Origin: Nocardia terpenica
Lineage (GTDB): Bacteria > Actinomycetota > Actinomycetes > Mycobacteriales > Mycobacteriaceae
Assembly (NCBI RefSeq): GCF_013186535.1
Contig: NZ_JABMCZ010000005.1
Coordinates: 1,302,001-1,366,000 of the forward strand
Direction of reading: 5' to 3'
DNA length: 64,000 nucleotides
Positions 34,661 through 43,756 of this stretch are shown one piece after another. The notes under the pieces are model-generated. The model did not search any database and had not been told where the DNA came from. It saw only the letters and a program-made list of their open reading frames with translations. The first letter of the stretch is position 1; each line of letters begins with the position of its first letter. Made by a program: the position numbers and the translations under genes.

Positions 34661-37239
34661 GCCGTTCGCCGCGAGCGCTTTTCGCGGCCAGACTGGCGGA
34701 ACTGTGGCATGCGGCAGGCAATCCCACACTGCAGAGAGTCGCGGCCGCCTCCGAGGCGCGGATGCGGGCCACCCGGGCAGCCGGTCACGGCCGCAGCCCC
34801 TCGGTTCCGCGCATCAGCGACTGGCGGGCCGGGCGCAATGTGCCCTCCCGGTTCGAATCGTTCGAACCGGTGCTGGTGACGTTGGTTCGACTGGCCGAAG
34901 CGGCATCGGGTCCGGTCCCGTTCATCCTGTCGAACCGATCGGCCTGGCAGCGGTTATGGAAGGCCGCGAGCGCAGAACCGGCGCGTCCCACGGTGACCAC
35001 CGCCCTTCGACGCGATATCGGCATGCTGATCGGACGCGATGCCGAGGTGCGCCAGCTTCTCGAGACGGCAGGGCCGGGACGGGTGGTGTCCATCCACACC
35101 GTCGACGGCATGCCCGGCGTCGGCAAAACCGCTCTGGTCACCCGTGTGGCGCATCTGCTGTCGGATCGTTTTCCCGATGGCCGGTTCTTCGTCGAACTGA
35201 ACACCCACACCCCCGGGCAGGCTCCCGCCGATCCCGCCGATGTGCTTGCCACGCTGCTCATCGACCTCGGAATCGCACCGGGCCAGATACCCGACTCGCT
35301 CGAGGCGCGTCGTGACCTGTGGCGAGACCGCCTCTCCGACAAGCGGGTACTGGTGGTGCTCGACGACGCCCGCGACCACGCCCAGATCGAACCACTGCTC
35401 CCGACCGGACCGCGGTGTCTCACCCTGATCACCAGTCGTCGCCGCTTCATCGCTCTCGACAATGCCCTGCCGCTGGCGCTGGACACCCTCTCCCCCGACG
35501 GCGCCGCCGACTTGTTTCACCGCTTGGCGCAACGTGATCCGGGCGGCGACAACACGGCCGCGGTCACCGAGATCGTCCGGTTGTGCGGGTACCTGCCGTT
35601 GGCGATAGTGCTGCTGGCCGGGCGGCTACGGCACCACCCCGCCTGGACCCTCACCGACCTGGCCGCGGAATTCGCGACCGCGCAGGATCTGCTGGGCGAA
35701 CTCGATACCGGCGACCGTGCGGTTCGTGCCGCTTTCACCGCCTCGTACGACAGTCTTCCACCCGCCCGGCAACGGTTGTTCCGCCGATTGGGAGTGCACC
35801 CCGGCCCCGACCTCGATGCCTACGCTGTCGCCGCGCTGAACGACATCGGACTCACCACGGCACGACACGAACTCGAAGCCCTCTACACCGACCACCTCAT
35901 CGACGAGACCACACCCGGCCGCTACCGCTTGCACGACCTACTGCGTGAATACGCGCGCAGTCTTGCCGCCACCGACCCCTCCGGCGAACGCGCCGATGCC
36001 CTGGACCGACTCCATTCCTACTACTGCCACACGGCGGCTGTCGCCGGTCGATACCTCGGGCGTCTCACTCGCCCCGGCGCCCAGGAGAATGTCCGACCGT
36101 CTCCCGCACCGGATCTCCCGGCCAGAGACCTTCGAGATGTGGCGGAGGCGTTGGCGTGGATGCGCATGGAACGAGCCAACTTCCTGGCCTTCCTCGACCA
36201 TGCGGCATCCCGCCACCAGCAGTCGCGGGCGATAGCACTGATCGAATCGCTGGCAAGCCTGCTCGCCTGGGACGGGCCGTGGCCCCGCGCTGCCGAGCTC
36301 CACCGGCAGGCCATCGCTCTGGCCCAACGGATCGATGATCGACTCGCGGAGGCCAACTCTCGCGTCGACCTCGGCACCGTATGCCAACGAACCGGCAACC
36401 ACCACGATGCCGCCCCGGCGCTCCAGCAGGCTTTCACGATCTACCGCCGACTCGGCAACCGCCTCGGACAAGCGAACGCCCTCAACGGCCTCGGTTCGCT
36501 GCACTACCGGACCGCGAACTATCGGGACGCCACGAATCTGTTGCAGCGGGCCCTGACCATCCACCGCGACCTCGGCGATCGAGTGGGCCAAGCGACCAGC
36601 CTCGCCGTTCTCGGCATGGTGCACTGGCGAAGTGGCGACCTTCCGCGCGCCATCGATCTGCTGCGCCAAGCGCTGGCCCTGTCCCGCGATCTCGGCAACC
36701 ATCACGAACTCTACGTTCTGCTCAACCTGGGAATGGCGCTCGTGGACGGTGGCGACCCCCCGGCCGCCATCGACGTGGCACAGCACGTGTTGACCGTGGC
36801 CCGTGACCTTGGCAATCGCCTCACCGAAGGTCTGGCGCTCGGCATCCTCGGGTTGGCGCACCAACGCGGCGGCGACCTCGCGACCGCCGTCGAACTGGCG
36901 CGACAGGCCGTGACGCTGTTGCACGATGCCGGGGACCCCGCCGTAGAGGCGGAGGCACTCAATCGTTTCGGTGTGCTGCTCGCGGAGACCCGCCAATACG
37001 AGAAGGCGTTGGCACAGTTCACAACCGGGTTGCAGCTGGCGCGTCGGATCCACAGTCCGCTGGAGGAGGCCCGCGCGTTGGAGGGCCTGGGCCGTAGTCG
37101 GGCGAGTCTCGGTGATACCGCTACCGCGATCACCGAACTGCGGAACGCCATCGCGATCTACCAACACATCGGGGCAGCCGAAACCGAATCCGCGGCAGCG
37201 TATCTCACCACCCTGCAACAAGACACCGACAACGGCTGA
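34657..37239 (+). CDS. STAND NTPase: HTH-like N-terminus, NB-ARC, TPR repeats
   Basis: 860 aa signalling ATPase. Residues 1-110 resemble the N-terminal region of actinomycete XRE-NB-ARC proteins (RISDWRAGRNVPSRFESFEPVLVTLVRLAE). NB-ARC: Walker A VDGMPGVGKTALVTR (about 148-162), Walker B KRVLVVLDDARD (about 229), LITSRRR and GYLPLAIVLLAGRL. A winged-helix segment (GRYRLHDLLREYARSLA) links to six or more tetratricopeptide repeats from about residue 545 (ANSRVDLGTVCQRTGNHHDAA, ANALNGLGSLHYRTANYRDA and so on). Such proteins oligomerise when TPRs sense a ligand or partner. The ATG overlaps the esterase stop. Confidence 0.92.
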   Translation: MSRSPRALFAARLAELWHAAGNPTLQRVAAASEARMRATRAAGHGRSPSVPRISDWRAGRNVPSRFESFEPVLVTLVRLAEAASGPVPFILSNRSAWQRLWKAASAEPARPTVTTALRRDIGMLIGRDAEVRQLLETAGPGRVVSIHTVDGMPGVGKTALVTRVAHLLSDRFPDGRFFVELNTHTPGQAPADPADVLATLLIDLGIAPGQIPDSLEARRDLWRDRLSDKRVLVVLDDARDHAQIEPLLPTGPRCLTLITSRRRFIALDNALPLALDTLSPDGAADLFHRLAQRDPGGDNTAAVTEIVRLCGYLPLAIVLLAGRLRHHPAWTLTDLAAEFATAQDLLGELDTGDRAVRAAFTASYDSLPPARQRLFRRLGVHPGPDLDAYAVAALNDIGLTTARHELEALYTDHLIDETTPGRYRLHDLLREYARSLAATDPSGERADALDRLHSYYCHTAAVAGRYLGRLTRPGAQENVRPSPAPDLPARDLRDVAEALAWMRMERANFLAFLDHAASRHQQSRAIALIESLASLLAWDGPWPRAAELHRQAIALAQRIDDRLAEANSRVDLGTVCQRTGNHHDAAPALQQAFTIYRRLGNRLGQANALNGLGSLHYRTANYRDATNLLQRALTIHRDLGDRVGQATSLAVLGMVHWRSGDLPRAIDLLRQALALSRDLGNHHELYVLLNLGMALVDGGDPPAAIDVAQHVLTVARDLGNRLTEGLALGILGLAHQRGGDLATAVELARQAVTLLHDAGDPAVEAEALNRFGVLLAETRQYEKALAQFTTGLQLARRIHSPLEEARALEGLGRSRASLGDTATAITELRNAIAIYQHIGAAETESAAAYLTTLQQDTDNG

Positions 37240-37526
37240 TCGGCACAGTCGTCGTGCGTTCGGACCAGTCGTTTTCCTCCGGACCGGATTCTCCGGAGAC
37301 GGCTTCCGAACTGCCGCTTTGTCGCACAGACGACAGATTCGTTCTAGCCGCACGCCTCGGCCGCGGTGATGATGGGCGACGCATCGGCAGGTCGCATGCG
37401 CAACGGCGCGCCGACGGCCTGGGAGCTGGTGTGAGAAGCGCCGCGGGCGTGAGGGGGACCTGCGGCGCTTCCGAACCAGCGGCTCACGGCGCGTCGAGAA
37501 CGCCCGAGACGGCTACGGTATCGGTC

Positions 37527-39017
37527 GTGATCGAGGGAAGGCTCCGATGGGGCATCGTCGTGTGCGTCGTGGTGGCTTCCGGGATATTCCTTGTGGTGCG
37601 CCCCTATTCCGGTGTCGACGGATCGGCTGCGCGGTCGTCGGATTGCGCCGGGCGAGTGTGCGATGGAGGCGATCCGCCGCCGTCGGCCGATCCCCCCACG
37701 ACGGTGCTGCACGTTCGGCAATTCTCGCGGGTGATCACGCTGACCGACGCGGGAGGCGGGGCGACCGCGGCGATCGATAACGGACAGCCCGGTGACAGCG
37801 TGTGGCTCGAGCGGCCGGAATCGGATCGGCTCGGTGTGGTCGCGGTCGCGCCCACCGCGACGTCGGCGCGCACACGGTTCTACACCTACGCCGGTGGCGC
37901 GTTGCGTGCGTGCGGGAAAGCCGGTGACAGGGACCAGATTCGGTGCACACGTTGGACCCGGCCGCACGACCCGGCCCCGGACCGTCGGCTGCGGGCGGTG
38001 GAGCGGCTGCTGGATCGCTACGACCACACCACCGGTCTGTGGGACAACGATGTCAGCACCTGGCAGAGCGCCAACGCGTTGATCGCGGTGATCGATTACA
38101 TGGCACGCACCGGTGATCGGCAGTACCTCGGCTATCTCGACGAAACCTACAGACACGGAACGGTCGCGCGGACAGGCGTTCCCAGAGACACCGGCTACAA
38201 CGACGACGAACTGTGGTGGGCTTGGGCGTGGTTGCGGGCCTTCGACCTCACCGCCGAGCAACGCTACCTCGACGCCGCGCGCACCATCGCCGACCGCGTC
38301 GGCGACCAGCGAGCCCCATCCTGCGACGGCGGACTGGCGTGGGCGCGAGTCGGAACCGACCCGCAACACCGTCCCTGGACCCAGATCAACACGATCACCA
38401 ACGCGCTGTACCTGACGGTCACCGCGCAGCTGAGCACGCGCGTCGAACCACAAAGCCGCCCTTCGTATCTCGCACGCGCGCAACGGACTCGGCAATGGTT
38501 CACCCGGCACGCCGGTCACGCGCTGCTCGACCGATCCGGAATGGTCGACGACCATCTCGACCAGAACGGCGACACCTGCGTACTCGCCGACCCCGACTCG
38601 CGATGGACCTACGACCAGGGCGTCATGATCAGCGGACTCGTCGCGCTGTACCGGGCCACCGCGAACACCGATCTCCTCGGCGAGGCCGACGCGATTGCCG
38701 CCGCGACCACTGGCACCGGCTCCCCCTTCCTTCGAGACGGAGTGCTCTGGGAATACGCCGCCACCGAGTGCCCCGGCCCCGACTGTCACGACGCGGAAAC
38801 CTTCAAGGGCGTGTTCGTCCGCTCCTACCGAGAACTCCTCGACACCGGCCGCTCCACCGCCGCCACACGCGATTTCCTCACCCGCCAAGCGAATACGCTC
38901 AGCGGCGACGCCGACGACTACGGATTCCGTTGGCAGGCACCGCCCCAGGCCGACGACCACCCGAACTTCGCCACCCAAACAGCGGCGATCGACGCGCTCA
39001 ATGCCGCAGCATCCTGA
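37527..39017 (+). CDS. Membrane-anchored GH76 (alpha-1,6-mannanase-type) protein
   Basis: 496 aa. An N-terminal anchor (GRLRWGIVVCVVVASGIFLVV) and a 100-residue Pro/Ser-rich region precede an alpha/alpha-barrel domain of glycoside hydrolase family 76. The catalytic Asp pair is in GYNDDELWWAWAWLRAFDLT (about residues 222-240). Other family motifs are LWDNDVSTWQSANALIAVIDYMA, SCDGGLAW, INTITNALYLTVTAQL and RWTYDQGVMISGLVALYRAT. Candidate substrate is lipomannan or arabinomannan of the envelope (inference). GTG 37527 is chosen to start just before the anchor; an open frame extends to 37254. The 287 bp before it show no gene. Confidence 0.85.
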   Translation: MIEGRLRWGIVVCVVVASGIFLVVRPYSGVDGSAARSSDCAGRVCDGGDPPPSADPPTTVLHVRQFSRVITLTDAGGGATAAIDNGQPGDSVWLERPESDRLGVVAVAPTATSARTRFYTYAGGALRACGKAGDRDQIRCTRWTRPHDPAPDRRLRAVERLLDRYDHTTGLWDNDVSTWQSANALIAVIDYMARTGDRQYLGYLDETYRHGTVARTGVPRDTGYNDDELWWAWAWLRAFDLTAEQRYLDAARTIADRVGDQRAPSCDGGLAWARVGTDPQHRPWTQINTITNALYLTVTAQLSTRVEPQSRPSYLARAQRTRQWFTRHAGHALLDRSGMVDDHLDQNGDTCVLADPDSRWTYDQGVMISGLVALYRATANTDLLGEADAIAAATTGTGSPFLRDGVLWEYAATECPGPDCHDAETFKGVFVRSYRELLDTGRSTAATRDFLTRQANTLSGDADDYGFRWQAPPQADDHPNFATQTAAIDALNAAAS

Positions 39018-39052
39018 ACCGACGGCAGACACGGCCCCGTCGGCCCGCTTGC

Positions 39053-39607
39053 CTACGACGGGCGGTCGAGGACGATCGCCGAGGCGCGGGCGCGGACCTC
39101 CTCGCGGGTGCGGCCGGGGTGGTCGGCGGCGAGGAATTGGTTGCCGATGGCCAGGCAGAACGCGAGCAGGCTGCGGGCCTCGATTTCCTCGGGGTCGGAG
39201 CAGAAGGTGCCGATCGTCTCGCGCGCCAGGTCCATGCGCTGGTTGTCGACCCGGCGCAGGCGAGCGGCGACCGCCTCGTCGTGGCGGGCCCAGTTGCGGA
39301 TGGCGAGGTCGACTCCCAGCAGGCGATCGCTGGACAGGGTCAGTCGACCGGCCAGGACGATTCGGTCGCGCGGGTCGTCCTCACGTTGCACCACCTCGAG
39401 CACCTCCTCGACGCTTTCGTGCTCCCAGGTGTCGAGCATCGCGGTCAGCAGTGCGTCGCGGTCGGCGAAGTAGCCGTAGAACCCGCCCTTGGTCACACCG
39501 AGCGCCTTGGCCAGCACCTCGACCCGGACCGCCTCCACACCGCTGGCGGCCAGCGTCCGTAGGCCCTGCTCGATCCACGCCTCGCGCGGCGTGCGAGGCA
39601 CACCCAT
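39053..39607 (-). CDS. TetR-family regulator
   Basis: 184 aa. Helix-turn-helix: AWIEQGLRTLAASGVEAVRVEVLAKALGVTKGGFYGYFADRDALL. The C-terminal ligand domain is helical, with LAIRNWARHDEAVAARLRRVDNQRMDLA, a TetR_C pattern seen in many regulators. The ATG at 39607 has AAAGGAG 7 nt upstream and is preferred over a frame to 39670. Two inverted repeats lie in the divergent region between it and the SRPBCC gene, so it probably represses both. Confidence 0.9.
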   Translation of the reverse strand: MGVPRTPREAWIEQGLRTLAASGVEAVRVEVLAKALGVTKGGFYGYFADRDALLTAMLDTWEHESVEEVLEVVQREDDPRDRIVLAGRLTLSSDRLLGVDLAIRNWARHDEAVAARLRRVDNQRMDLARETIGTFCSDPEEIEARSLLAFCLAIGNQFLAADHPGRTREEVRARASAIVLDRPS

Positions 39608-39636
39608 GACGTGACTCCTTTCACGTTCCCACCATC

Positions 39637-39688
39637 TATACGCCACCGTATAACAGGACCTAACCTTCATCTTATACGGTGCCGTATA
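39637..39688. promoter_or_regulatory. Two TATACG...CGTATA operators
   Basis: TATACGCCACCGTATA at 39637-39652 and the perfect TATACGG-TG-CCGTATA at 39673-39688, centres 36 bp apart, in the gap between the TetR gene and the divergent SRPBCC gene. Likely binding sites of this TetR protein. Confidence 0.75.
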
Positions 39689-39764
39689 TCAGAGACGGAC
39701 CTCCCCTGTGCCGCACTGAAACCCGCGAGAAACAACGACCACCCTCATCGAAAGGTATTGCGCG

Positions 39765-40289
39765 ATGCCGGTTCTCAATGTCCATACTCGCCTGCTGCCC
39801 GTCCCCGCCGACCGAGTGGGCGAGTTGGTCGAAACCTTCGGCAGCGCCGAGGACAGGATCTGGCCGGGGCCACCGTTCCCGCCCGCCCACCTGCACGGGC
39901 CGCTCGCCATCGGCACGGTCGGTGGGCACGGCGGAGGCAGCTATACGGTCGTCGGCTACCAACCCGAACGGTGGCTGCGCTTCGAATTCGCCCCCGGCGC
40001 CCTGACCGGCTTCCACGAATTCACCATCCGGCCCATCGATGACGGCACCACCGAGCTGCGGCACACCACGGTCATCCGCCTGACCGGAGCAGGCCGGGCG
40101 ATCTGGCCCGCGATGATGCGATGGCTGCACGACGACTGCGTGGAGTCGCTGCTGGACCGCGCCGAGCTCGAGCTCACCGGCTCGATTCGCAAACCGCACC
40201 GCATCCGCCGCTACAACCTGTGGCTGATGCGCCTCGGCGTCATGCGCGAGAGCCCGGCAAGTCCGGCGCTGTCGAGCCGTCGGTTATAA
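39765..40289 (+). CDS. SRPBCC (START-like) family protein
   Basis: 174 aa helix-grip fold. VLNVHTRLLPVPADRVGELVETFGS opens the fold; GGSYTVVGYQPERWLRFEFAPGALTGFHEFTIRPIDDGTTELRHTTVIRLTG is the curved sheet; RAIWPAMMRWLHDDCVESLLDRAELELTG is the long closing helix. Such proteins bind hydrophobic ligands; catalysis cannot be inferred. It is divergent from the TetR regulator, whose likely operators lie in its promoter. Confidence 0.85.
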   Translation: MPVLNVHTRLLPVPADRVGELVETFGSAEDRIWPGPPFPPAHLHGPLAIGTVGGHGGGSYTVVGYQPERWLRFEFAPGALTGFHEFTIRPIDDGTTELRHTTVIRLTGAGRAIWPAMMRWLHDDCVESLLDRAELELTGSIRKPHRIRRYNLWLMRLGVMRESPASPALSSRRL

Positions 40290-40327
40290 GAAGGAGCGCG
40301 GGCCGCGTGGCGGTTGCCAACCGAGCA

Positions 40328-40353
40328 TGTATACGTATAGTTATGGGTATACA
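40328..40353. promoter_or_regulatory. TGTATAC/GTATACA inverted repeat upstream of the hydrolase
   Basis: TGTATAC (40328-40334) and GTATACA (40347-40353) form an inverted repeat, and TATACGTATA at 40330-40339 is itself a perfect palindrome. Its TATACG half is the same as in the TetR operators 650 bp upstream. Binding by that TetR protein is possible but the half-site spacing differs. Confidence 0.45.
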
Positions 40354-40374
40354 GATCAGGTGGGAGGGGTTCGG

Positions 40375-41286
40375 TTGTCTCGCATAGGCCACGCACCATG
40401 GAGCGCGCCCGCATTGCAGCTCGGGCGGCATTATTCGCTCGATGGTCGCAAGTTGTTCCTGTGCCGATCGGGTAGCGGCGGTCCGTCGGTGGTGTTCGTG
40501 CCGGGCGCCGGTGGGGTGGGCTTGGACTGGTGGGGGGTGCAGCGGCGGGTGGCACGGTGGACCACCTCGGTGGTGTACGACCGCGGCGGCACCGGTTGGA
40601 GCGATCGGCTCGAACTCCCCCGCCCGGCAACCGATATCGCGATCGAACTGCGTGATCTGTTGCGCAAGGCCGAGATTCCCGGACCGTATGTGCTGGTCGC
40701 GCATTCGCTCGGGGGTGCCTACGCCCGCCGCTTCGGACAGTTGTTTCCCCACGATGTGGCGGCCCTGCTCGCACTCGACGTGATCACAGAAGAGTGGGAC
40801 CGCCACATGCCCGACACCCTGAAGCTGCGACCGCAACCGATGCCCGGCGCCACGCAACTGCGGCTGCTGAGCCTGTCGGCGCGACTGTTCTACCGAAAGA
40901 TGTTCTCCGACTGGCCCGACCCACCCCGCACAATGCTCGTCGCCGCACACGCGAGCATGGAATGGAACCTGATCGCCGCGGCCGAGCGCAGCAATCAGGA
41001 CGCCGTGATCGACGAAATCCGCAGCGGCGGACCCTTTCCCGACGTCCCGATGATCACCGTCGCGGCCCTCGGCGTAGACCTCGGCATGCGCCTCTACTAC
41101 AGGAACTCCGCAACCCTGCGCCAACTCACCGAGGCCAAACAACGCCTCTACACCACCATGGCCGACTCCACACCCCAGGGCGAATACCGCTCCGTGCCCA
41201 ACGCCAGCCACAGCACCATCCACATCGACGCGGCCGACGATGTCGCCCAGGCCATCCGCGACCTCCTCGACCGGGCCGTCGGCTGA
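40375..41286 (+). CDS. Alpha/beta hydrolase
   Basis: 303 aa. SVVFVPGAGGVGLDWWGVQRRVA (oxyanion region), YDRGGTGWSD, nucleophile VLVAHSLGGAYARRFGQLFP (Ser in AHSLGG), and His in VPNASHSTIHIDAADDVAQAI. TTG 40375 is taken as start because GGGAGGGG lies 5 nt upstream and the alternative ATG at 40327 would put the palindromic promoter region inside the gene. The pattern fits esterases and peptidases acting on small substrates. It lies 85 bp after the SRPBCC gene on the same strand. Confidence 0.82.
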   Translation: MSRIGHAPWSAPALQLGRHYSLDGRKLFLCRSGSGGPSVVFVPGAGGVGLDWWGVQRRVARWTTSVVYDRGGTGWSDRLELPRPATDIAIELRDLLRKAEIPGPYVLVAHSLGGAYARRFGQLFPHDVAALLALDVITEEWDRHMPDTLKLRPQPMPGATQLRLLSLSARLFYRKMFSDWPDPPRTMLVAAHASMEWNLIAAAERSNQDAVIDEIRSGGPFPDVPMITVAALGVDLGMRLYYRNSATLRQLTEAKQRLYTTMADSTPQGEYRSVPNASHSTIHIDAADDVAQAIRDLLDRAVG

Positions 41287-41298
41287 GGCCACGGCAGA

Positions 41299-42888
41299 TC
41301 AGTGAGCCGACGGTGAAGAATCTCGAAGAGTCGGCCCACCGAACCACCGGCGCAGGGCGATCGACAGGGCGGACATATCCGGGTTCTCGTCGGCGGCCCA
41401 CGCGACGTACCCGTCGGGCCGGACGAGCAGCGCGGACCACGCCACCTGCTGCGCGGGTTTGATCGACACCACCCGTACCCGATCTGCCCAGCCATCGACC
41501 GCCTCCCGCACCGTCGCGTTATCGGCCAGATCCATCAGCAGCGCACGTCCGTCCGCGCAATGGTCGCCAACGCGTGTGCCGTCGGCCAACTCGATGTCCG
41601 GGGCGGGCGCTCCGACCAACTCGTGGTCCCCGGACTCGTACCGGTGCAGTGCACCGGACAGCTTGGTCAGCACATAGGTCGCGCCGTCGGGCGTGGAGAT
41701 GAGGTCGCTGAGCACGTTGCGCAGTGCCAGGCTGCGCGCATCGGTTCGCATGGCGGCGACTTGTGCGCGCGTCCACTCCAACACCCACTGGCCGATCGGA
41801 TGCCGCTCGGCGGTGTAGGTGTCGAGCAAATCCGCTGGCGCCGTACCCTTCACAACGGCGGCGAGTTTCCAACCCAGGTTCACCGCGTCACCGATGCCGA
41901 GATTCTGCCCTTGTCCGCCCAATGGCGAATGCACGTGTGCCGCATCGCCGGCCAGCAGCACCCGACCCAGTCGATACGTGTTCGCCTGTCGCGTGTGGTC
42001 GGTGAAGCGAGTAGCCGAGTGGATCGCGGTGACTTCGACGTCGACACCTGCCACCTTCCGTAACGTCGCCTCCAATTCCGCTGGCGTGATGGGTGCTTCA
42101 CGATCTTCCGGTGGACCATCGAACTCGACGGTGACCACCCGCCCCGGGTACGGCCCATGCAGATAGACGCCGCCGTCGGTGCGATTCCACCCCGCTCGCA
42201 GTTTCTCGTGACCGATCATGTCGACAACGAACTGGCGCGCCGTGACTTCCGGGTCCACACCGGGGAATTCGAACCCGGCGAGCTTGCGCACGACACTGCG
42301 TCCACCGTCGGCGCCCACCAGCCATTCGCCTCGAACCGTGCGCCCGTCGCCCAATTCGACTGTGACACCGTCACCGTCGGCGGTGAATCCGGCGACTTCG
42401 GCGCCGCGCAGCACCGTGACGCCGAGGTCGGCCGCACGCTCGTTCAGCAGCGCCTCGATCTCCTGCTGCGACACCAGGATTACGCCCGCCGCCGGTCCGG
42501 CATGCGTGAACATCGGACCGGTGAAATCAATCAGACTGGTGTCGAGCACAATACCCGCGAAGTGGGCTCCGACCGGACCGCCGCCAGCGTTCTCGATTCC
42601 CTTGGACGCCAAGAACTTCCGCGTCCGCTCCACTGCGGCGTCGTGGCGCTCCTGCAGTTGCGGCAACATGCCACGCCGCTGAAAGGCCTGAGCCGTAGCC
42701 AAGTTCACGTACCCGGCTTTCATCGTCGGGTCGATACTCGTGAGCCGCTCGATCACCAGCACGTCGACGCCGGACAACCTCAGCTCGCACGCCAACATCA
42801 GGCCCACTGGGCCGCCTCCGGCAATCACCACGGAGTAGTCGGCGGCCCGGCTCTCGCGACCACCTACGGCCTGATCCGATGGAGCCAA
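41299..42888 (-). CDS. FAD-dependent aromatic monooxygenase
   Basis: 529 aa flavoprotein hydroxylase of the PheA/TfdB group. GxGxxG in SVVIAGGGPVGLMLACELRLSGVDVLVIE, the DG motif WLVGADGGRSVVRKLAGFEFPG and the GD motif VLLAGDAAHVHSPLGGQGQNLGIGDAVNLGWKLA. The C-terminal thioredoxin-like domain (residues about 395-529) is typical of this group and of polyketide hydroxylases, which oxidise phenols, aromatic polyketides or rifamycins. Divergent from a TetR gene with two good operators between, so it is probably induced by its substrate. Confidence 0.93.
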   Translation of the reverse strand: MAPSDQAVGGRESRAADYSVVIAGGGPVGLMLACELRLSGVDVLVIERLTSIDPTMKAGYVNLATAQAFQRRGMLPQLQERHDAAVERTRKFLASKGIENAGGGPVGAHFAGIVLDTSLIDFTGPMFTHAGPAAGVILVSQQEIEALLNERAADLGVTVLRGAEVAGFTADGDGVTVELGDGRTVRGEWLVGADGGRSVVRKLAGFEFPGVDPEVTARQFVVDMIGHEKLRAGWNRTDGGVYLHGPYPGRVVTVEFDGPPEDREAPITPAELEATLRKVAGVDVEVTAIHSATRFTDHTRQANTYRLGRVLLAGDAAHVHSPLGGQGQNLGIGDAVNLGWKLAAVVKGTAPADLLDTYTAERHPIGQWVLEWTRAQVAAMRTDARSLALRNVLSDLISTPDGATYVLTKLSGALHRYESGDHELVGAPAPDIELADGTRVGDHCADGRALLMDLADNATVREAVDGWADRVRVVSIKPAQQVAWSALLVRPDGYVAWAADENPDMSALSIALRRWFGGPTLRDSSPSAH

Positions 42889-42957
42889 AAGGAATTCCTC
42901 TCAATCGTTGGTTGCGCTGGCCAAGGCCGACGCGAACAGCGTTTCCACCCTGGCGCG

Positions 42958-43030
42958 CTAAAGCAGTCGATGACTGCGTTAGAGGAGTGTAAGGGCGCTG
43001 CCTCGTAAACGCAAGCGTCGACTGCGTTAA
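42958..43030. promoter_or_regulatory. Two 25-bp operators between monooxygenase and TetR genes
   Basis: Site 1 (42958-42982): CTAAAGCAGTC and GACTGCGTTAG, 10 of 11 positions complementary, 3-bp centre. Site 2 (43006-43030): the same layout with arms TAAACGCAAGC and GACTGCGTTAA. The right half GACTGCGTTA is identical in both. Site 2 ends 10 bp before the TetR start. Confidence 0.75.
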
Positions 43031-43040
43031 GGTGTGTGGC

Positions 43041-43607
43041 GTGAACGAGCGACAGCCACTCCGACGGCCCGGCGGGCGCGCCGCCCGCGTCGGCGCGGCG
43101 GTCCACCGGGCCGTCACCGACCTGATCAGCGAACGCGGCTACGGCAACTTCACCGTCGGCGAGGTCGCGGCCCGCGCGGGCGTAGCCGACAGCAGCATCT
43201 ACCGCCGGTGGGGCAATCTGGAAAGCCTGCTCACCGAGGTGGCGCTCGCCCGCCTCAACGCGGTGTCACCGATGCCCGACACCGGGAGCCTGGACGGCGA
43301 CCTGCGCACTTACGCGGCCCAAGTGGCCCGCGAAATCACCGGACCCGACGGCCCGGCGGTGCTACACCTGGCCGTCGCCCTGTCGAGCAACGGCCAGCAG
43401 GGCCTGCGGGCCGCTCACAACCTCCGCACCGAACGCATGCGGCAACTACAGTCCATGCTCGATCGCGCCCACGACCGCGGCGAGCACGCGCCCGACGCGT
43501 TCGACGTGCTGGATCACATCCTGGCCCCGATGTACATCCGCGTCTTATTCGACATGGGCCCGCTCACCGCGGACTACATCGACAGGCTCGTCGACCGACT
43601 GCTGTGA
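43041..43607 (+). CDS. TetR-family regulator of the monooxygenase
   Basis: 188 aa from GTG 43041 (AAGG 8 nt upstream; GTG 43032 is also possible). HTH: VGAAVHRAVTDLISERGYGNFTVGEVAARAGVADSSIYRRWGNLESLL, with the IYRRW signature. A TetR_C helical domain follows and ends FDMGPLTADYIDRLVDRLL. Divergent from the FAD monooxygenase, sharing a promoter region with two matched inverted repeats; reciprocal control is the simplest inference. Confidence 0.9.
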   Translation: MNERQPLRRPGGRAARVGAAVHRAVTDLISERGYGNFTVGEVAARAGVADSSIYRRWGNLESLLTEVALARLNAVSPMPDTGSLDGDLRTYAAQVAREITGPDGPAVLHLAVALSSNGQQGLRAAHNLRTERMRQLQSMLDRAHDRGEHAPDAFDVLDHILAPMYIRVLFDMGPLTADYIDRLVDRLL

Positions 43608-43756
43608 TCCCCGACATCGGACCCGAGGGAAACGACCGGTGGTAGCCCGGCATTGTCGGTGGCCGTGTTTATGCTGGCTGGGCATGGTCGACGGTTCCAC
43701 CACACCGGGATTGTCCAGCGCTGTGGGCTGGGTGTGTGTACGGGAAGGGAAAGTCG

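Noticed and set aside
34840..34870. tRNA T-loop-like GGTTCGAATC
   Set aside because: It lies inside the coding region of the STAND gene and no cloverleaf can be built around it.
37344..39032. 562-codon minus-strand frame
   Set aside because: Antisense to the GH76 gene, which has an intact anchor and catalytic Asp pair.
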